Below are positions 16,693 through 24,751 of a stretch of DNA of 64,000 nt, one piece after another. The stretch spans positions 18,986 through 82,985 of the forward strand of contig JBATXM010000196.1 of assembly GCA_049673305.1 (NCBI GenBank), given 5' to 3'. How positions within the stretch are numbered: position 1 is the stretch's first letter; the number at the start of each line of letters is the position of its first letter. The DNA is from GCA-003244245 sp049673305 (GTDB taxonomy: Bacteria > Actinomycetota > Actinomycetes > Mycobacteriales > Pseudonocardiaceae). The translations under genes and the position numbers were made by a program. Under the pieces are notes generated by a model, which was given only the letters and a program-made list of their open reading frames with translations, was not told the DNA's origin and made no database searches.

Positions 16693-17859
16693 GTGGAGCT
16701 GAGCGAGGAGCATGCGGCGCTGCGCGCCACCGTCGAGGAGTTCGCCCGCAAGGAGGTCGCCCCGGTCATCGCCGAGCTCTACGAGCACGGGACGTTCCCC
16801 TACGCGCTGGTCGCGAAGATGGGCGCGATGGGGTTGTTCGGGCTGCCCTTCCCCGAGGAGTACGGCGGGATGGGCGGCGACTACTTCGCCCTGTGCCTGG
16901 CGCTGGAGGAACTGGCGCGGGTGGACTCGTCGGTGGCCATCACGCTGGAGGACAGCGTGTCGCTGGGTGCGATGCCGATCTTTCGGTTCGGCACCGAGGA
17001 GCAGAAGCGACGCTGGCTCCCGGAGCTGTGCAGCGGAGCGCGGCTCGGGGCTTTCGGCCTCACCGAGCCCGGCGGTGGGTCCGACGCGGGTGCCACCCGC
17101 ACCACCGCGCGCTGTGACGGCGACAGTTGGGTGATCAATGGGTCCAAGGTTTTCATCACGAATTCGGGCACCGACATCACGTCTGTGGTCACCATCACCG
17201 CGATCACCGGCGTCAGCGGGGGCTGCAAGGAGATTTCCACCATCGTGGTCCCGGCCCAGCACCCGGGTTTCACCGTCTCGGCGAACTACTCCAAGGTCGG
17301 CTGGCGCTGCTCGGACACCCGAGGGTTGTTCTTTGACGACTGCCGAGTGCCGCTGGGCAATCTGCTCGGTGAGCGCGGCCGGGGTTACCCGCAGTTCCTC
17401 GCGATTCTCGACGAGGGCCGCGTCGCGATCGCCGCGCTGAGCGTGGGTCTGGCCCAGGGCTGTATTGACGAATGTGTGTCCTATGCCCGGCAGCGGCACG
17501 CCTTCGGCCACGCCATTGGCAGCTATCAGGCGATCCAGTTCAAGATTGCTGATATGGAGGCGCGGGCGCACGCCGCCCGGCTGACCTATTATGATGCCGC
17601 AGCGAGGATGTTGCGCGGCGAACCGTTCAAGAAAGAGGCCGCGATTGCGAAGCTGGTCTCCTCGAATGCGGCGATGGACAACGCCAGGGATGCCACTCAG
17701 ATCTTCGGCGGCTACGGCTTCATGAACGACTACCCGGTGGCCCGCTTCTACCGAGACGCCAAAGTCCTCGAGATCGGCGAAGGCACCAGCGAGATCCAAC
17801 GCCTCCTCATCGCCCGCCACCTCGGCCTCACCGCTGCTCCACCGCATTCAGCGGGCTGA
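16693..17859 (+). CDS. Acyl-CoA dehydrogenase (leucine-pathway type)
   Basis: About 388 residues from GTG 16693 (VELSEEHAALRATVEEF). An upstream ATG at 16636 lies inside accA1 and is unlikely. FAD/substrate signatures are LTEPGGGSDAG, INGSKVFITNSG, RQRHAFGHAIGSYQAIQFKIAD and the C-terminal EIGEGTSEIQRLLIARHLG. It starts 10 bp after the carboxylase subunit, like FadE19 beside accA1-accD1, so it most likely feeds the leucine degradation route by oxidising isovaleryl-CoA or a related short-chain acyl-CoA. Confidence 0.92.
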   Translation: MELSEEHAALRATVEEFARKEVAPVIAELYEHGTFPYALVAKMGAMGLFGLPFPEEYGGMGGDYFALCLALEELARVDSSVAITLEDSVSLGAMPIFRFGTEEQKRRWLPELCSGARLGAFGLTEPGGGSDAGATRTTARCDGDSWVINGSKVFITNSGTDITSVVTITAITGVSGGCKEISTIVVPAQHPGFTVSANYSKVGWRCSDTRGLFFDDCRVPLGNLLGERGRGYPQFLAILDEGRVAIAALSVGLAQGCIDECVSYARQRHAFGHAIGSYQAIQFKIADMEARAHAARLTYYDAAARMLRGEPFKKEAAIAKLVSSNAAMDNARDATQIFGGYGFMNDYPVARFYRDAKVLEIGEGTSEIQRLLIARHLGLTAAPPHSAG

Positions 17860-17907
17860 GCGTGCTTATTGCGCCCCGATAGCCAAGCTCAGCCCGCTGA
17901 ATGCGGT
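17841..17907. terminator. Strong 21-bp hairpin overlapping the dehydrogenase stop codon
   Basis: Bases 17841-17861 and 17887-17907 are perfect inverted complements (core CATTCAGCGGGCTGAGC) with a 25-nt loop. The TGA stop at 17857-17859 lies inside the left arm, so the last codons (HSAG) are part of the stem. Placed at the end of the leucine operon it probably ends transcription or protects the 3' end. There is no U-tract. Confidence 0.7.
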
Positions 17908-17931
17908 TTGGTAGGGTGAGGGGTTGAGGAG

Positions 17932-19017
17932 GTGGGCGTGAGTGTGAACTATGTGGCCAGGCCGTGGGAGAGCACGTTGTTCCGGCGGTGTCGGCGAGCG
18001 TGGGACCTGGGGGCGCGGGAGCGGCAGGACTACGAGCCGATCGAGCCGGTGCGGGTCTTCGACTTCAGCGAGGCGATCCACGACGCACTTGACGTGTACT
18101 ACTTCCCCGGCATGTGGGACTGGGACCGGGCGATCGTGCGGCCGTTGACCGTCGCTGGCTTCGAGAAGTCGATGCGCCGGCAGCGCGACGCTTACAGGCA
18201 GGCCCGTGACCTGTCCTCGGAGCAGCTCCAGGACTGGGAGCAGCACCTGGAGCTGGGCGGGGGAATGCTGGAGCGTTACTTCGAATGGGCGGATGAGGTC
18301 GACCGGTTCACCCCGATCCAGGTTGCCTCACAGTTCGACATCGTCCTGCCTGACCCAGCCAATCCGGACATTGGGCTCATCACCGCGGCGGGCCGCCCGC
18401 TGCAGTACCGGGTCCGGATCGATCTGGTGGTGATCGATGACCACGAGCTGTATTGGCTCGTCGAGCACCGGATCACCAGTGACCCGCACTGGCTGAATCT
18501 TGAGGCGCTGCGGCTCGACCAGCAGGCCCGCACCCGGAGCTGGGCGTGGCAGTTGGGCTTTCTCGCCAGGCTCGAAGGCACCATTTACAACGAGCTGCGC
18601 GCTGCCGGGCCTGCCGAGGGCACTCATGAGGTCCAGATCCGGGCGATGCCGGGGGCGGGTGGCATCACGACGCAGCGCAGTACCGAGTCTTTCCGGCGCA
18701 CTCACATCCCCAGGACCGAGCTCGAGATCGAACGCCACGGCATCGCCGTAGCGCTGGAAATACAGGACATGACCGACCCGTTGCTGCGGATCTACCCGAA
18801 TCCCTCCTGGGAGCACTGTTCGAACTGCGCCTACCGGCCGCCCTGCTTGGCGATGACTGAGGGGACCGACGAGCACCCCATTCTCGACGCTTCCTACCGC
18901 AAGCGAATCACCGGGGACTTCGAGCTCGGGCGGCTGGGGTCGGTATGGGGCTTCGTTCCCGAGATCCACCGGGTCGCAGAATACCGGGCTCCTGGCGCTC
19001 CTGACGCGGAGCGGTAG
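17932..19017 (+). CDS. PD-(D/E)XK (Cas4/RecB-like) nuclease with Fe-S Cys cluster
   Basis: 361 residues, GTG start at 17932 (or GTG 17938). The N-terminus ESTLFRRCRRAWDLG supplies one Cys, and a C-terminal CSNCAYRPPCLAM supplies three more, the spacing used by Cas4/AddB-type nucleases to hold a 4Fe-4S cluster. The nuclease core has RIDLVVIDD then ELYWLVEHRIT: the first Asp is in place, but the expected E-x-K is ExR-like, so catalysis may be altered. An endonuclease/exonuclease/phosphatase-family gene follows by 5 bp. This pair looks like a DNA-processing unit, for repair or defence; neither role is proved. Confidence 0.75.
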   Translation: MGVSVNYVARPWESTLFRRCRRAWDLGARERQDYEPIEPVRVFDFSEAIHDALDVYYFPGMWDWDRAIVRPLTVAGFEKSMRRQRDAYRQARDLSSEQLQDWEQHLELGGGMLERYFEWADEVDRFTPIQVASQFDIVLPDPANPDIGLITAAGRPLQYRVRIDLVVIDDHELYWLVEHRITSDPHWLNLEALRLDQQARTRSWAWQLGFLARLEGTIYNELRAAGPAEGTHEVQIRAMPGAGGITTQRSTESFRRTHIPRTELEIERHGIAVALEIQDMTDPLLRIYPNPSWEHCSNCAYRPPCLAMTEGTDEHPILDASYRKRITGDFELGRLGSVWGFVPEIHRVAEYRAPGAPDAER

Positions 19018-19022
19018 CGTCG

Positions 19023-19754
19023 ATGCGCATCCGGGTGGTGAGCTGGAACGTCGATTCCCGGCCGACTGGGTTGCTGGACGCCAAGGTCGAGCTGCTCCGC
19101 CAGCTGCAGCCGGATCTCGTGCTGCTCCAGGAGATCGGTCGGCCGGTCTACCGCGCCCTGCTGCCGCACCCGTCAGCGCATGAGCGGATGCACCAGCGCG
19201 CCAGGCTGTTCTCCTGGGGTGCCCTGTCCACCGACTTGTGCAAACCTCGGGCCAGTGAGTACCGGCTGGGATGCGCCGTACTGGGCCTCTCCAGCACCGC
19301 CTTGTTGGATGCCCAGGTGCTGAAGGCGGTCCCCTTCGGCGTTCCCGAGCCCGTGCTCCCCGGGTTTCTCTGGCGGACGGTGGCGACCCGAGTGGCCCTG
19401 TCCAGCGGCGCGATGCTGACGGTGTGCAGCTTCCACGGCCGGCAGCCAACCGGGCCGCCCGCTGCGGCGCTGCAGCGGGCTTTTCATACCGGGATCGCGG
19501 GATGGCTCGCCGACGTGCCCGGCCCGGTGGTCTTCGGCATCGACGCCGGCCCACCGGCACCCGAGGGCGCGGACCCGCTGCTCGGGCCGGGACCGGTGCA
19601 CCACCTGAACCAGGTGCTCAACGTGGGCGACGACCACCTGTGGACCAGCTCGGAATTCGAGGTCCTCGCCCTCGAGCGCTTGTCCGACGAGGCCACCGCC
19701 GCAGGCAGCGACCACGCCCTGTTGTTCGCCGATGTGGAACTGCGCTCCCCATGA
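19023..19754 (+). CDS. Endonuclease/exonuclease/phosphatase-family protein
   Basis: 243 residues. It opens with RIRVVSWNVDSR (N of the EEP fold), LQPDLVLLQEIGRP (metal-binding Glu, about residue 38), then VCSFHGRQPTG, VVFGIDAGPPA and the terminal GSDHALLFADVEL (SDH motif with catalytic His). These are the landmarks of Mg-dependent EEP phosphodiesterases related to ExoIII. The usual GDFN motif reads GIDAG, a change at the conserved Asn. Encoded directly after the Cas4-like nuclease, so probably acting in the same process. Confidence 0.8.
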   Translation: MRIRVVSWNVDSRPTGLLDAKVELLRQLQPDLVLLQEIGRPVYRALLPHPSAHERMHQRARLFSWGALSTDLCKPRASEYRLGCAVLGLSSTALLDAQVLKAVPFGVPEPVLPGFLWRTVATRVALSSGAMLTVCSFHGRQPTGPPAAALQRAFHTGIAGWLADVPGPVVFGIDAGPPAPEGADPLLGPGPVHHLNQVLNVGDDHLWTSSEFEVLALERLSDEATAAGSDHALLFADVELRSP

Positions 19755-19790
19755 CCCTGTGTTCCCACTAACCCCGTGTTCCCTCTAACC

Positions 19791-20507
19791 CTAGGCGAGA
19801 CGCTTCCCTAACCGGAGGGCACGCAGCGGCCCGAGCCTGGTCTGGCCCTCAGCCAGCAGGTGGACCCTTTCGGGCGTCATGTCCGATCGCAGGTTGGTCC
19901 TGGGCTGCAGCCAGGCGTCGACCCGGGCCCAGCCACCGTCGCTGGTGTAAGCACGCCTCACCCCAGCCTGGCGGAGCCGTCGCAGGACAATCCGGTCATA
20001 GGACCCGAACGGCACGGCGACCTGGTGCACAGGCTGGCCCGAGACCTCGGTCAGCACGCGAAGGGCCAGCCCGATCTCCTGCTCGGCGGCGGCGTCGTCC
20101 AGCGCCCGCCAGTCCCGGTGCTCCCATCCGTGGGAACCGATCGACATGCCCGCAGCCACGAGCTCCCGCAGCCCAGACCGATCGATTCGGCCCGGGTCGC
20201 CGACCCGGCCAGCGAGTGGGAAGAACTCAGCGGTCAAGCCCCGCTCCACCAGGCGGGGAAGCACGATGTGCACATCGGAGCAGTGACCGCCGTCAAAGCT
20301 GAGCCGCACCGCAGGGCGTTCCATCGCGAGGTCCAGCACGTGCTCAAGCTGCTCGACGTCGATCCATGTCGCAGCCTCATCGGGACTGAGCTCAGTGGTG
20401 TAAGGACCCACTCCGGGCACGGTGAGGTTCGTGACCCGGCTAGCCCGATCAGCAAACACCCGTGCCTCCCAGGATCGCACCGCCCCCCGCAACGTTGATA
20501 TCTGCAA
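19791..20507 (-). CDS. Polysaccharide deacetylase (NodB-type)
   Basis: 238 residues. NodB motifs are readable but modified: VRLSFDGGHCSD in place of TFDDGP, SIGSHGWEHRDW (metal-binding SHGWEH), and VAVPFGSYDRIVLRRLR (motif 3). The N-terminal 60 residues are extra. No signal peptide is visible, unlike many cell-wall deacetylases, so it may act in the cytoplasm. It converges with the EEP gene. Substrate not predictable; the changed first motif raises doubt about activity. Confidence 0.82.
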   Translation of the reverse strand: MQISTLRGAVRSWEARVFADRASRVTNLTVPGVGPYTTELSPDEAATWIDVEQLEHVLDLAMERPAVRLSFDGGHCSDVHIVLPRLVERGLTAEFFPLAGRVGDPGRIDRSGLRELVAAGMSIGSHGWEHRDWRALDDAAAEQEIGLALRVLTEVSGQPVHQVAVPFGSYDRIVLRRLRQAGVRRAYTSDGGWARVDAWLQPRTNLRSDMTPERVHLLAEGQTRLGPLRALRLGKRLA

Positions 20508-20770
20508 CCCCTGTTGACCTGTTACGGTGTCACTCGTCTGAGTGTAAGTTAGGTATTTTTATGACTTTTGGTTATCAATTGGATGCTTATCGCGGCTAAT
20601 CGTGCCGTTCGCGCAGCACCAGCGGTGCGACGTGGTGGTGATCCCCCGGGTCGAGCTGGCTCGTCTACCGCGACAAGCTGGTCTGTCAGACCCGGTCGGC
20701 GAGGGCCTGATGGCTGGTGCCGCGAACGTCAGGCGCATCATCTAAATCTTGATCAGTGATCGACAAGGCA

Positions 20771-20833
20771 TGATCGCTGTTTGTGCGCGGGAGACGACAA
20801 AGATTGTCGCTGAACGCACCCAAACTGCGATCA
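20771..20833. repeat. REP-like palindrome, copy B
   Basis: Outer arms TGATCGCTGTTTGTGCG (20771-20787) and CGCACCCAAACTGCGATCA (20815-20833) pair with a 2-nt bulge and one mismatch. An inner stem CGACAA/TTGTCG (20795-20809) lies between. Same core as the palindromes at 349-409 and 63490-63556. Confidence 0.75.
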
Positions 20834-20901
20834 CGGTGCCTGAGGTGCGTCCTGCGGTCCCGCTGGGGGTGCAACCGGGCATGCGAGAACCAGTGCGCGC
20901 C

Positions 20902-20935
20902 CCAGATCGCCATTCGGAGCCGAATGGCGATCTGG
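20902..20935. repeat. Perfect 16-bp palindrome, CATTCGG family
   Basis: CCAGATCGCCATTCGG, two central bases, then its exact inverted complement. The inner word CGCCATTCGG also forms the next palindrome at 20947-20972 and, imperfectly, the hairpin after acsA (5104-5136). Confidence 0.8.
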
Positions 20936-20946
20936 ACGCAGCCCAC

Positions 20947-20972
20947 ACCGCCATTCGGCTCCGAATGGCGGT
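20947..20972. repeat. Perfect 12-bp palindrome, CATTCGG family
   Basis: ACCGCCATTCGG, two central bases (CT), then the exact inverted complement. It is 11 bp from the end of the previous palindrome with the same inner word, so two related hairpins stand in tandem. Confidence 0.8.
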
Positions 20973-21096
20973 AGCAGCGCGGAGTGTGCACGGTCGGGTT
21001 TGAGCGCTCGGCCGTTCTGGGGCTGCCCCATGTTGGGCATGGCCGTTTCAAGGCTGACGATCTTCAAAGGGCCGTGGGCCAGTGTCAACGCCGTTT

Positions 21097-21341
21097 TTTC
21101 TTGAATGCTCCACGTCGTTCGGGCAGTTGCGCCGGATGACCCAGTTCAAGGACAAATCCGGTGAGCAGGACTTCGTGTCTGCTGGGCTCTTTTCCTCTCT
21201 GGTGTTGATGGCGGTCGACATCCTGCTCTACGACATCGCGCGCGTACCGGTCGGTGACGACCAACACCAGCACTTGGAGCTGACCAGACGATCGCCCAGC
21301 GGTTCAACGGCTGCTACGGCCCCACCTTCGTCAGTCAGTCG
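21097..21341 (+). pseudogene. Tryptophanyl-tRNA synthetase remnant
   Basis: The frame reads ECSTSFGQLRRMTQFKDKSG, then LVLMAVDILLYDIARVPVGD and DQHQHLELTR: a clear match to the middle of bacterial TrpRS (RMTQFKDKS, the ADILLY block, VGxDQxQHLELTR). After about 21285 the sequence moves one frame and continues QTIAQRFNGCYGPTFV. The HIGH-motif N-terminus and the KMSKS C-terminus are missing. It abuts the DUF397 gene. A shorter remnant with a nearly identical 37-bp core lies at 63683-63719. Confidence 0.85.
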
Positions 21342-21583
21342 GCGAAGTCGAACTCGCCGAGGCGGACGCCGGCGGTGAACGCCTCCCACTCGGCGCGGGT
21401 GTAGACGATCACTGAGTCGTGCGGGTGGTGGCTGTGCCGCACCGCGACCCGGCCCGAGCCGTCGCGCAGCGGCCCGGCCTCCACACAGCTCATACCGTTG
21501 CTGTCAGTCCGACTGCTGATGTGCCAGGCGACGTTCACCAGCTCCTCGCGGCCCACCGGGCCGGATCCGCTGGTCGTGCTCAT
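21335..21583 (-). CDS. DUF397 protein
   Basis: 82 residues: VAWHISSRTDSNGMSCVEAG followed by VAVRHSHHPHDSVIVYTRAEW, the full DUF397 unit with its conserved C-V-E and the closing aromatic. It begins 3 bp after the stop of the Scr1-type regulator upstream, the standard pair. The 3' end meets the trpS remnant, so the pair has probably been placed beside debris. Confidence 0.88.
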   Translation of the reverse strand: MSTTSGSGPVGREELVNVAWHISSRTDSNGMSCVEAGPLRDGSGRVAVRHSHHPHDSVIVYTRAEWEAFTAGVRLGEFDFAD

Positions 21584-21586
21584 GAA

Positions 21587-22456
21587 CTACAGCTCCTTCG
21601 CCGCAGCCACGATCAGTGCGGCTGACTCCTTGCCGTCGAGCGCTGCTGCGCTGAGCTGATGGTACGCCTGCCGGAACCGGTCCACCGCCGCGTCCTCCTC
21701 CACGTACAAGTTGCTGCCGAGGATGCTCACGCAGGCCACGTCGGGGTAGGGGTCGGGCATCTCGTAGAGCCAGAACGGGCCGTCCAGACCCGCATGAGCG
21801 CCGTGGCGCAGTGGGAGCACCCGGACCTCCACGTTGGGCCGCTCGGCGACGTCGAGTAGCTGGGTGAGCTGGCCATGCATCACCTCCGGGCCGCCGATGA
21901 CCCGGCGTAGCACCGACTCGTCCACCACGGCGGCGAAGCTGACCGGCGCCTCGCCGCCGAGCATGTGCTGGCGGGTCATCCGCAGCTCGATTCCCTTCTC
22001 GATCTGCTCCTCCGGGGTGTCGGCTGTTGCGGCATTGCGGATCAGAGTCTCGGCGTACTCCCGGGTCTGCAGCAGTCCGGGCACCAGCATCGCCTCGTAG
22101 GCGCGCAGCCGTTCGGCGCGGGACTGCAGCCACACCATGTCGATGTACCGGCGGCCGACGGTGCTGGTGTAGTCGTCCCACCAGCCCTTGCGCCACACGT
22201 CGTCGGACAGTTGCAGCAGTCCGTCGCGAGTGCGCTCTTCAGAGACGCCGTAGAGGTCGAGCAGCGCCAGCACGTCGCCCCGGCGGATCGGAGTCTCGGC
22301 GGTCTCGAACCGGCTCACCATCGACGGGTCACGCTGCAGGTACTCACCCGCGTGGTGCAGCTTCATCCCCGTGGACTCGCGCAGTGCCCGCAGTTGCTGG
22401 CCCAACCACTGCGCCCGCAGCGTCGGCCCGGGCTTCTTTTTCGGCACGGTGGCCAT
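21587..22456 (-). CDS. XRE-family regulator with Scr1/DUF5753 domain
   Basis: 289 residues. HTH_XRE at about 18-72 (LRESTGMKLHHAGEYLQR, PSMVSRFETAETPIRRGDV) and DUF5753 after it (AMLVPGLLQTREYAETLI, VVDESVLRRVIGGPEVM, VRVLPLRHGAHAGLDGPF). It differs considerably from the regulator at 1668-2543, so the two pairs are separate lineages rather than a recent duplication. It forms an operon with the DUF397 gene. A fragment of a closely similar HTH region lies at 22975-23012. Confidence 0.9.
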   Translation of the reverse strand: MATVPKKKPGPTLRAQWLGQQLRALRESTGMKLHHAGEYLQRDPSMVSRFETAETPIRRGDVLALLDLYGVSEERTRDGLLQLSDDVWRKGWWDDYTSTVGRRYIDMVWLQSRAERLRAYEAMLVPGLLQTREYAETLIRNAATADTPEEQIEKGIELRMTRQHMLGGEAPVSFAAVVDESVLRRVIGGPEVMHGQLTQLLDVAERPNVEVRVLPLRHGAHAGLDGPFWLYEMPDPYPDVACVSILGSNLYVEEDAAVDRFRQAYHQLSAAALDGKESAALIVAAAKEL

Positions 22457-22503
22457 CCTCCCAGCGCACGATCAGCAGAACAAACCAGAATTTTACCAAG
22501 TTG

Positions 22504-22767
22504 ATGAAAACGCAATCTTGCGAAATGAGAATTTATATCGAAGTTGCCTACGCGGCACAGCTCGCCGGCGGCGTCCAGGAGCTCGACCCGCTGGAAGTTC
22601 TTGACGCCGGATGGTTTCCCGTCACCGAACTGCCCGCCGGAACTCTGCCCGCTCACCGGCAACTCATTGGGGCCAACGCCGCCTGGTACGCCGAGAGCGC
22701 CAATACTGCGGAGACGAAGGACGACTGTGCTGCGCGCCGCACCTCGCCTGCGCGAGGACCAGCCTGA
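22504..22767 (+). pseudogene. NUDIX hydrolase C-terminal fragment
   Basis: The frame reads EVAYAAQLAGGVQELDPLEV then LDAGWFPVTELPAGTLPAHR, matching the end of actinobacterial NUDIX hydrolases (strand, acidic link, AGWFP..elP). The Nudix box itself (GX5EX7REUXEEXGU) is absent, so no hydrolase activity is possible. The N-terminal part appears replaced by unrelated AT-rich sequence. Confidence 0.6.
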
Positions 22768-22974
22768 CGTCATATTCAGCCGCATGCCCGACGTGTTCCG
22801 ATCACCGCTCCTCGACCGCGATGTCCTCCAGGCAGGCTGGGACCTCATCGGCCGTATGGCATCAATTTCCGGCGGTCCGACGGGCGTACCTACTCCGCAC
22901 GGGACGGCGCTGGCGTGACGACGACCCGCAATCTCGGTTTTGTAGCCCCCGTAGCCCGACGACCCGGTCTGGCT

Positions 22975-23012
22975 CACCATCGAGGCTTCGCGCTGCAGGT
23001 ACTCACCCATCT
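22975..23012 (-). pseudogene. Fragment of Scr1-type HTH domain
   Basis: On the minus strand the sequence reads MGEYLQREASMVSQ, almost the same as AGEYLQRDPSMVSR in the regulator at 21587-22456. It is preceded by a stop and lacks the rest of the HTH. It looks like debris from a second copy. Confidence 0.6.
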
Positions 23013-23126
23013 AGCGCAGCGTCAGCTGTCTTCAAATTCCATATATTTCAAATTTGCATTATTATGATCGATGCGAAAAGATATGTCATGTACCGAACAG
23101 GCCATGCATCGAAGGGGGAGCCACCG

Positions 23127-23402
23127 GTGACGGAGCACCGTCCGGAGTCCGCGCAGCGGGACGATCCTCTGGCGGCTCTGCCCCGCCTCACCCTGCCGAA
23201 GATCCCGACCGTTTACGCCCTGCATCACCCCGAGGACGGCCTGGCAGCTTGGGTGTTCGTGATGCCCGGAGGGCTGGCCCTCATCGTGTCGCTCAATGAG
23301 GACGGCGAGGAGAGCGGCGCGCTGATCAAGACCAGCCTGGACAAGGTGGTGAGCTTCTGGGCACCCCGGGATGACGCGGACCTGGTCCGGGTCGCCGTCT
23401 GA
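23127..23402 (+). CDS. Small protein of unknown function
   Basis: 91 residues from GTG 23127, chosen because AAGGGGGAG ends 6 bp before it; an in-frame ATG at 23064 lacks such a site. The sequence has a Pro-rich start and a beta-rich core (VYALHHPEDGLAAWVFVMPG, LALIVSLNEDGEESGALI) and ends DADLVRVAV. No domain recognised. It lies next to Scr1/DUF397 debris and converges with the beta-propeller gene. Confidence 0.65.
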   Translation: MTEHRPESAQRDDPLAALPRLTLPKIPTVYALHHPEDGLAAWVFVMPGGLALIVSLNEDGEESGALIKTSLDKVVSFWAPRDDADLVRVAV

Positions 23403-23409
23403 TTGACGG

Positions 23410-24438
23410 TTAGGTGAGCGCGATGCCCTGCATACCGTGCAGACCGGTGAGAGTGACGACCTGGTCGAGTGTGCCGTTAGAGGCGATGCGGAAGCCATCG
23501 ACACCCCCGGCGGTGCCGATTTGTACATAGAGGAAGTGCCCATCGCGGGTGCCGACCAGGTCGATCGGGCCGCTTCTGGTGGGGTTCTGGGTGAACACCG
23601 TGGGGGTGCCCGCAGAATCGATGTGGTAGCCGGTGATGGTGTTGCTGGCACTGTTGACGACGTAGAAGTTTCCCGCGATGTGGGCGACCCAGCACATGGC
23701 CTGCTGCCCGTTGGCCTTGGAGGCGATTTGCTTGACGGTGCCGTCGGAATGGACGGTGTAGGTGGTCAGCGTGTCGACGGCAGCATCGGTCACGACCAGG
23801 TGGCCATGGTCGTCGAAGATAAATCCGAACGGCACAGGAGTGCCTGCGTGGTTGGCCGTGAAGGTGTCGGAAGGCCGCCCGGAGGGTCCCATGGCGAAGA
23901 CGTCGATGAGGCTGCCGTTGGCTTTGGTGGTGATGACCAGCTGCTGCCCATCAGGGGTGAAGCCGATCTGGGCGGGGGTGTTCACCGCCTGCATCGGCCC
24001 GGTGGCCGGGGTCAGCTTCAGCGAGCGGGTGGAGTTGTCGATCGGGCACAGCTGACCGTCGGTGATCCGGTACCCGGTGATGGCGCCGGCCGCATGGGCG
24101 TTGAGCACGAAAACCAGGTCGCCGTGGATGGCGACGCTGACCGGAAAGATTCCCCCCGAAGCGATCACCTGGCGCAGGCGGAGATGATCGTCTTCCAGTC
24201 CGAACACAGACACCGTGTTGCTGCCGGCGTTGACGCCGATCAGCACCCGGTGGTGAGTGTCGTAGACGAGTGAGCCCTGAGAGGCAAGAGGATCATCTGG
24301 GGCCCCCTCATTGATGCCACCGGTCCCTCCGGTGTCGACGGTCTCGGTGAGGGTGAGGGCACCGTCCTTGGCCCGGTCGTAGACCAGGATCTGGTTGCCG
24401 GCGGGGTTGTTGGATTGGACGAACATCAGGTTCTTCAT
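23410..24438 (-). CDS. Seven-bladed beta-propeller protein (lactonase/YVTN-like)
   Basis: 342 residues from ATG 24438, which has GGAGC upstream; a longer frame to 24564 has no ribosome site. It contains repeated blade motifs such as QGSLVYDTHHRVLIGVNAGS, FPVSVAIHGDLVFVLNAHA, GFTPDGQQLVITTKANG and TRDGHFLYVQIG, typical of 6-phosphogluconolactonase-like or YVTN propellers. No signal peptide in the chosen start. It is divergent from the biosynthetic operon at 24752, so it could share its control or act on the product, but a catalytic role is not shown. Confidence 0.78.
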   Translation of the reverse strand: MKNLMFVQSNNPAGNQILVYDRAKDGALTLTETVDTGGTGGINEGAPDDPLASQGSLVYDTHHRVLIGVNAGSNTVSVFGLEDDHLRLRQVIASGGIFPVSVAIHGDLVFVLNAHAAGAITGYRITDGQLCPIDNSTRSLKLTPATGPMQAVNTPAQIGFTPDGQQLVITTKANGSLIDVFAMGPSGRPSDTFTANHAGTPVPFGFIFDDHGHLVVTDAAVDTLTTYTVHSDGTVKQIASKANGQQAMCWVAHIAGNFYVVNSASNTITGYHIDSAGTPTVFTQNPTRSGPIDLVGTRDGHFLYVQIGTAGGVDGFRIASNGTLDQVVTLTGLHGMQGIALT

Positions 24439-24751
24439 GAAGTTTGCTCCACGCGTCTCGTCGGTGATGTGGTTCTGTGGTGCCTCGATAACAAGAGGGC
24501 GGAGACGGCCGATAAATACGTCGCGGCCGGGTTGGATCAAGGTCCGGCGCCGCACCCTCACCAATCATGATCAAATTAATTGTGTGAACGGCGGTAACGC
24601 CTCACCTTCAGGGCAACCCTGACAAAGCTGGCGCCGGTGCCGCCCCGGTGGTCACCAATTTTCAGGGGAATCCCGATGACGCCGAATCGGCGTTTTGCCC
24701 ACACTGGCACTCATAGACCGCCCACTGGGCATCGACTGAAATGAGGGCCGC
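24439..24751. promoter_or_regulatory. Divergent promoter region upstream of the biosynthetic cluster
   Basis: 313 bp between the divergent propeller and transglutaminase-like genes. It includes an AT-rich stretch at about 24565-24590 with TGATCAAATTAATTGTGTGA, and a small palindrome GGCGGTAACGCC at 24590-24601. No gene seen. The AT-rich block is the best candidate for promoters or a regulator site. Confidence 0.5.

Larger units (their letters stand above)
20508..21096. other. Intergenic remnant region with three palindromes
   Basis: No intact gene. It holds an AT-rich block just upstream of the deacetylase start (20530-20580), a stretch with coding-like composition but stops in each frame, then three palindromes in 200 bp (20771-20833, 20902-20935, 20947-20972). 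A trpS remnant follows. The mixture suggests repeated insertion and decay. Confidence 0.6.
22457..23126. other. Remnant region between regulator and small gene
   Basis: Holds an AT-rich promoter-like stretch at 22475-22550, a NUDIX C-terminal fragment (22504-22767), an HTH fragment on the minus strand (22975-23012) and an AT-rich stretch at 23035-23100 that probably carries the promoter of the gene at 23127. No intact gene is visible. Confidence 0.6.
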
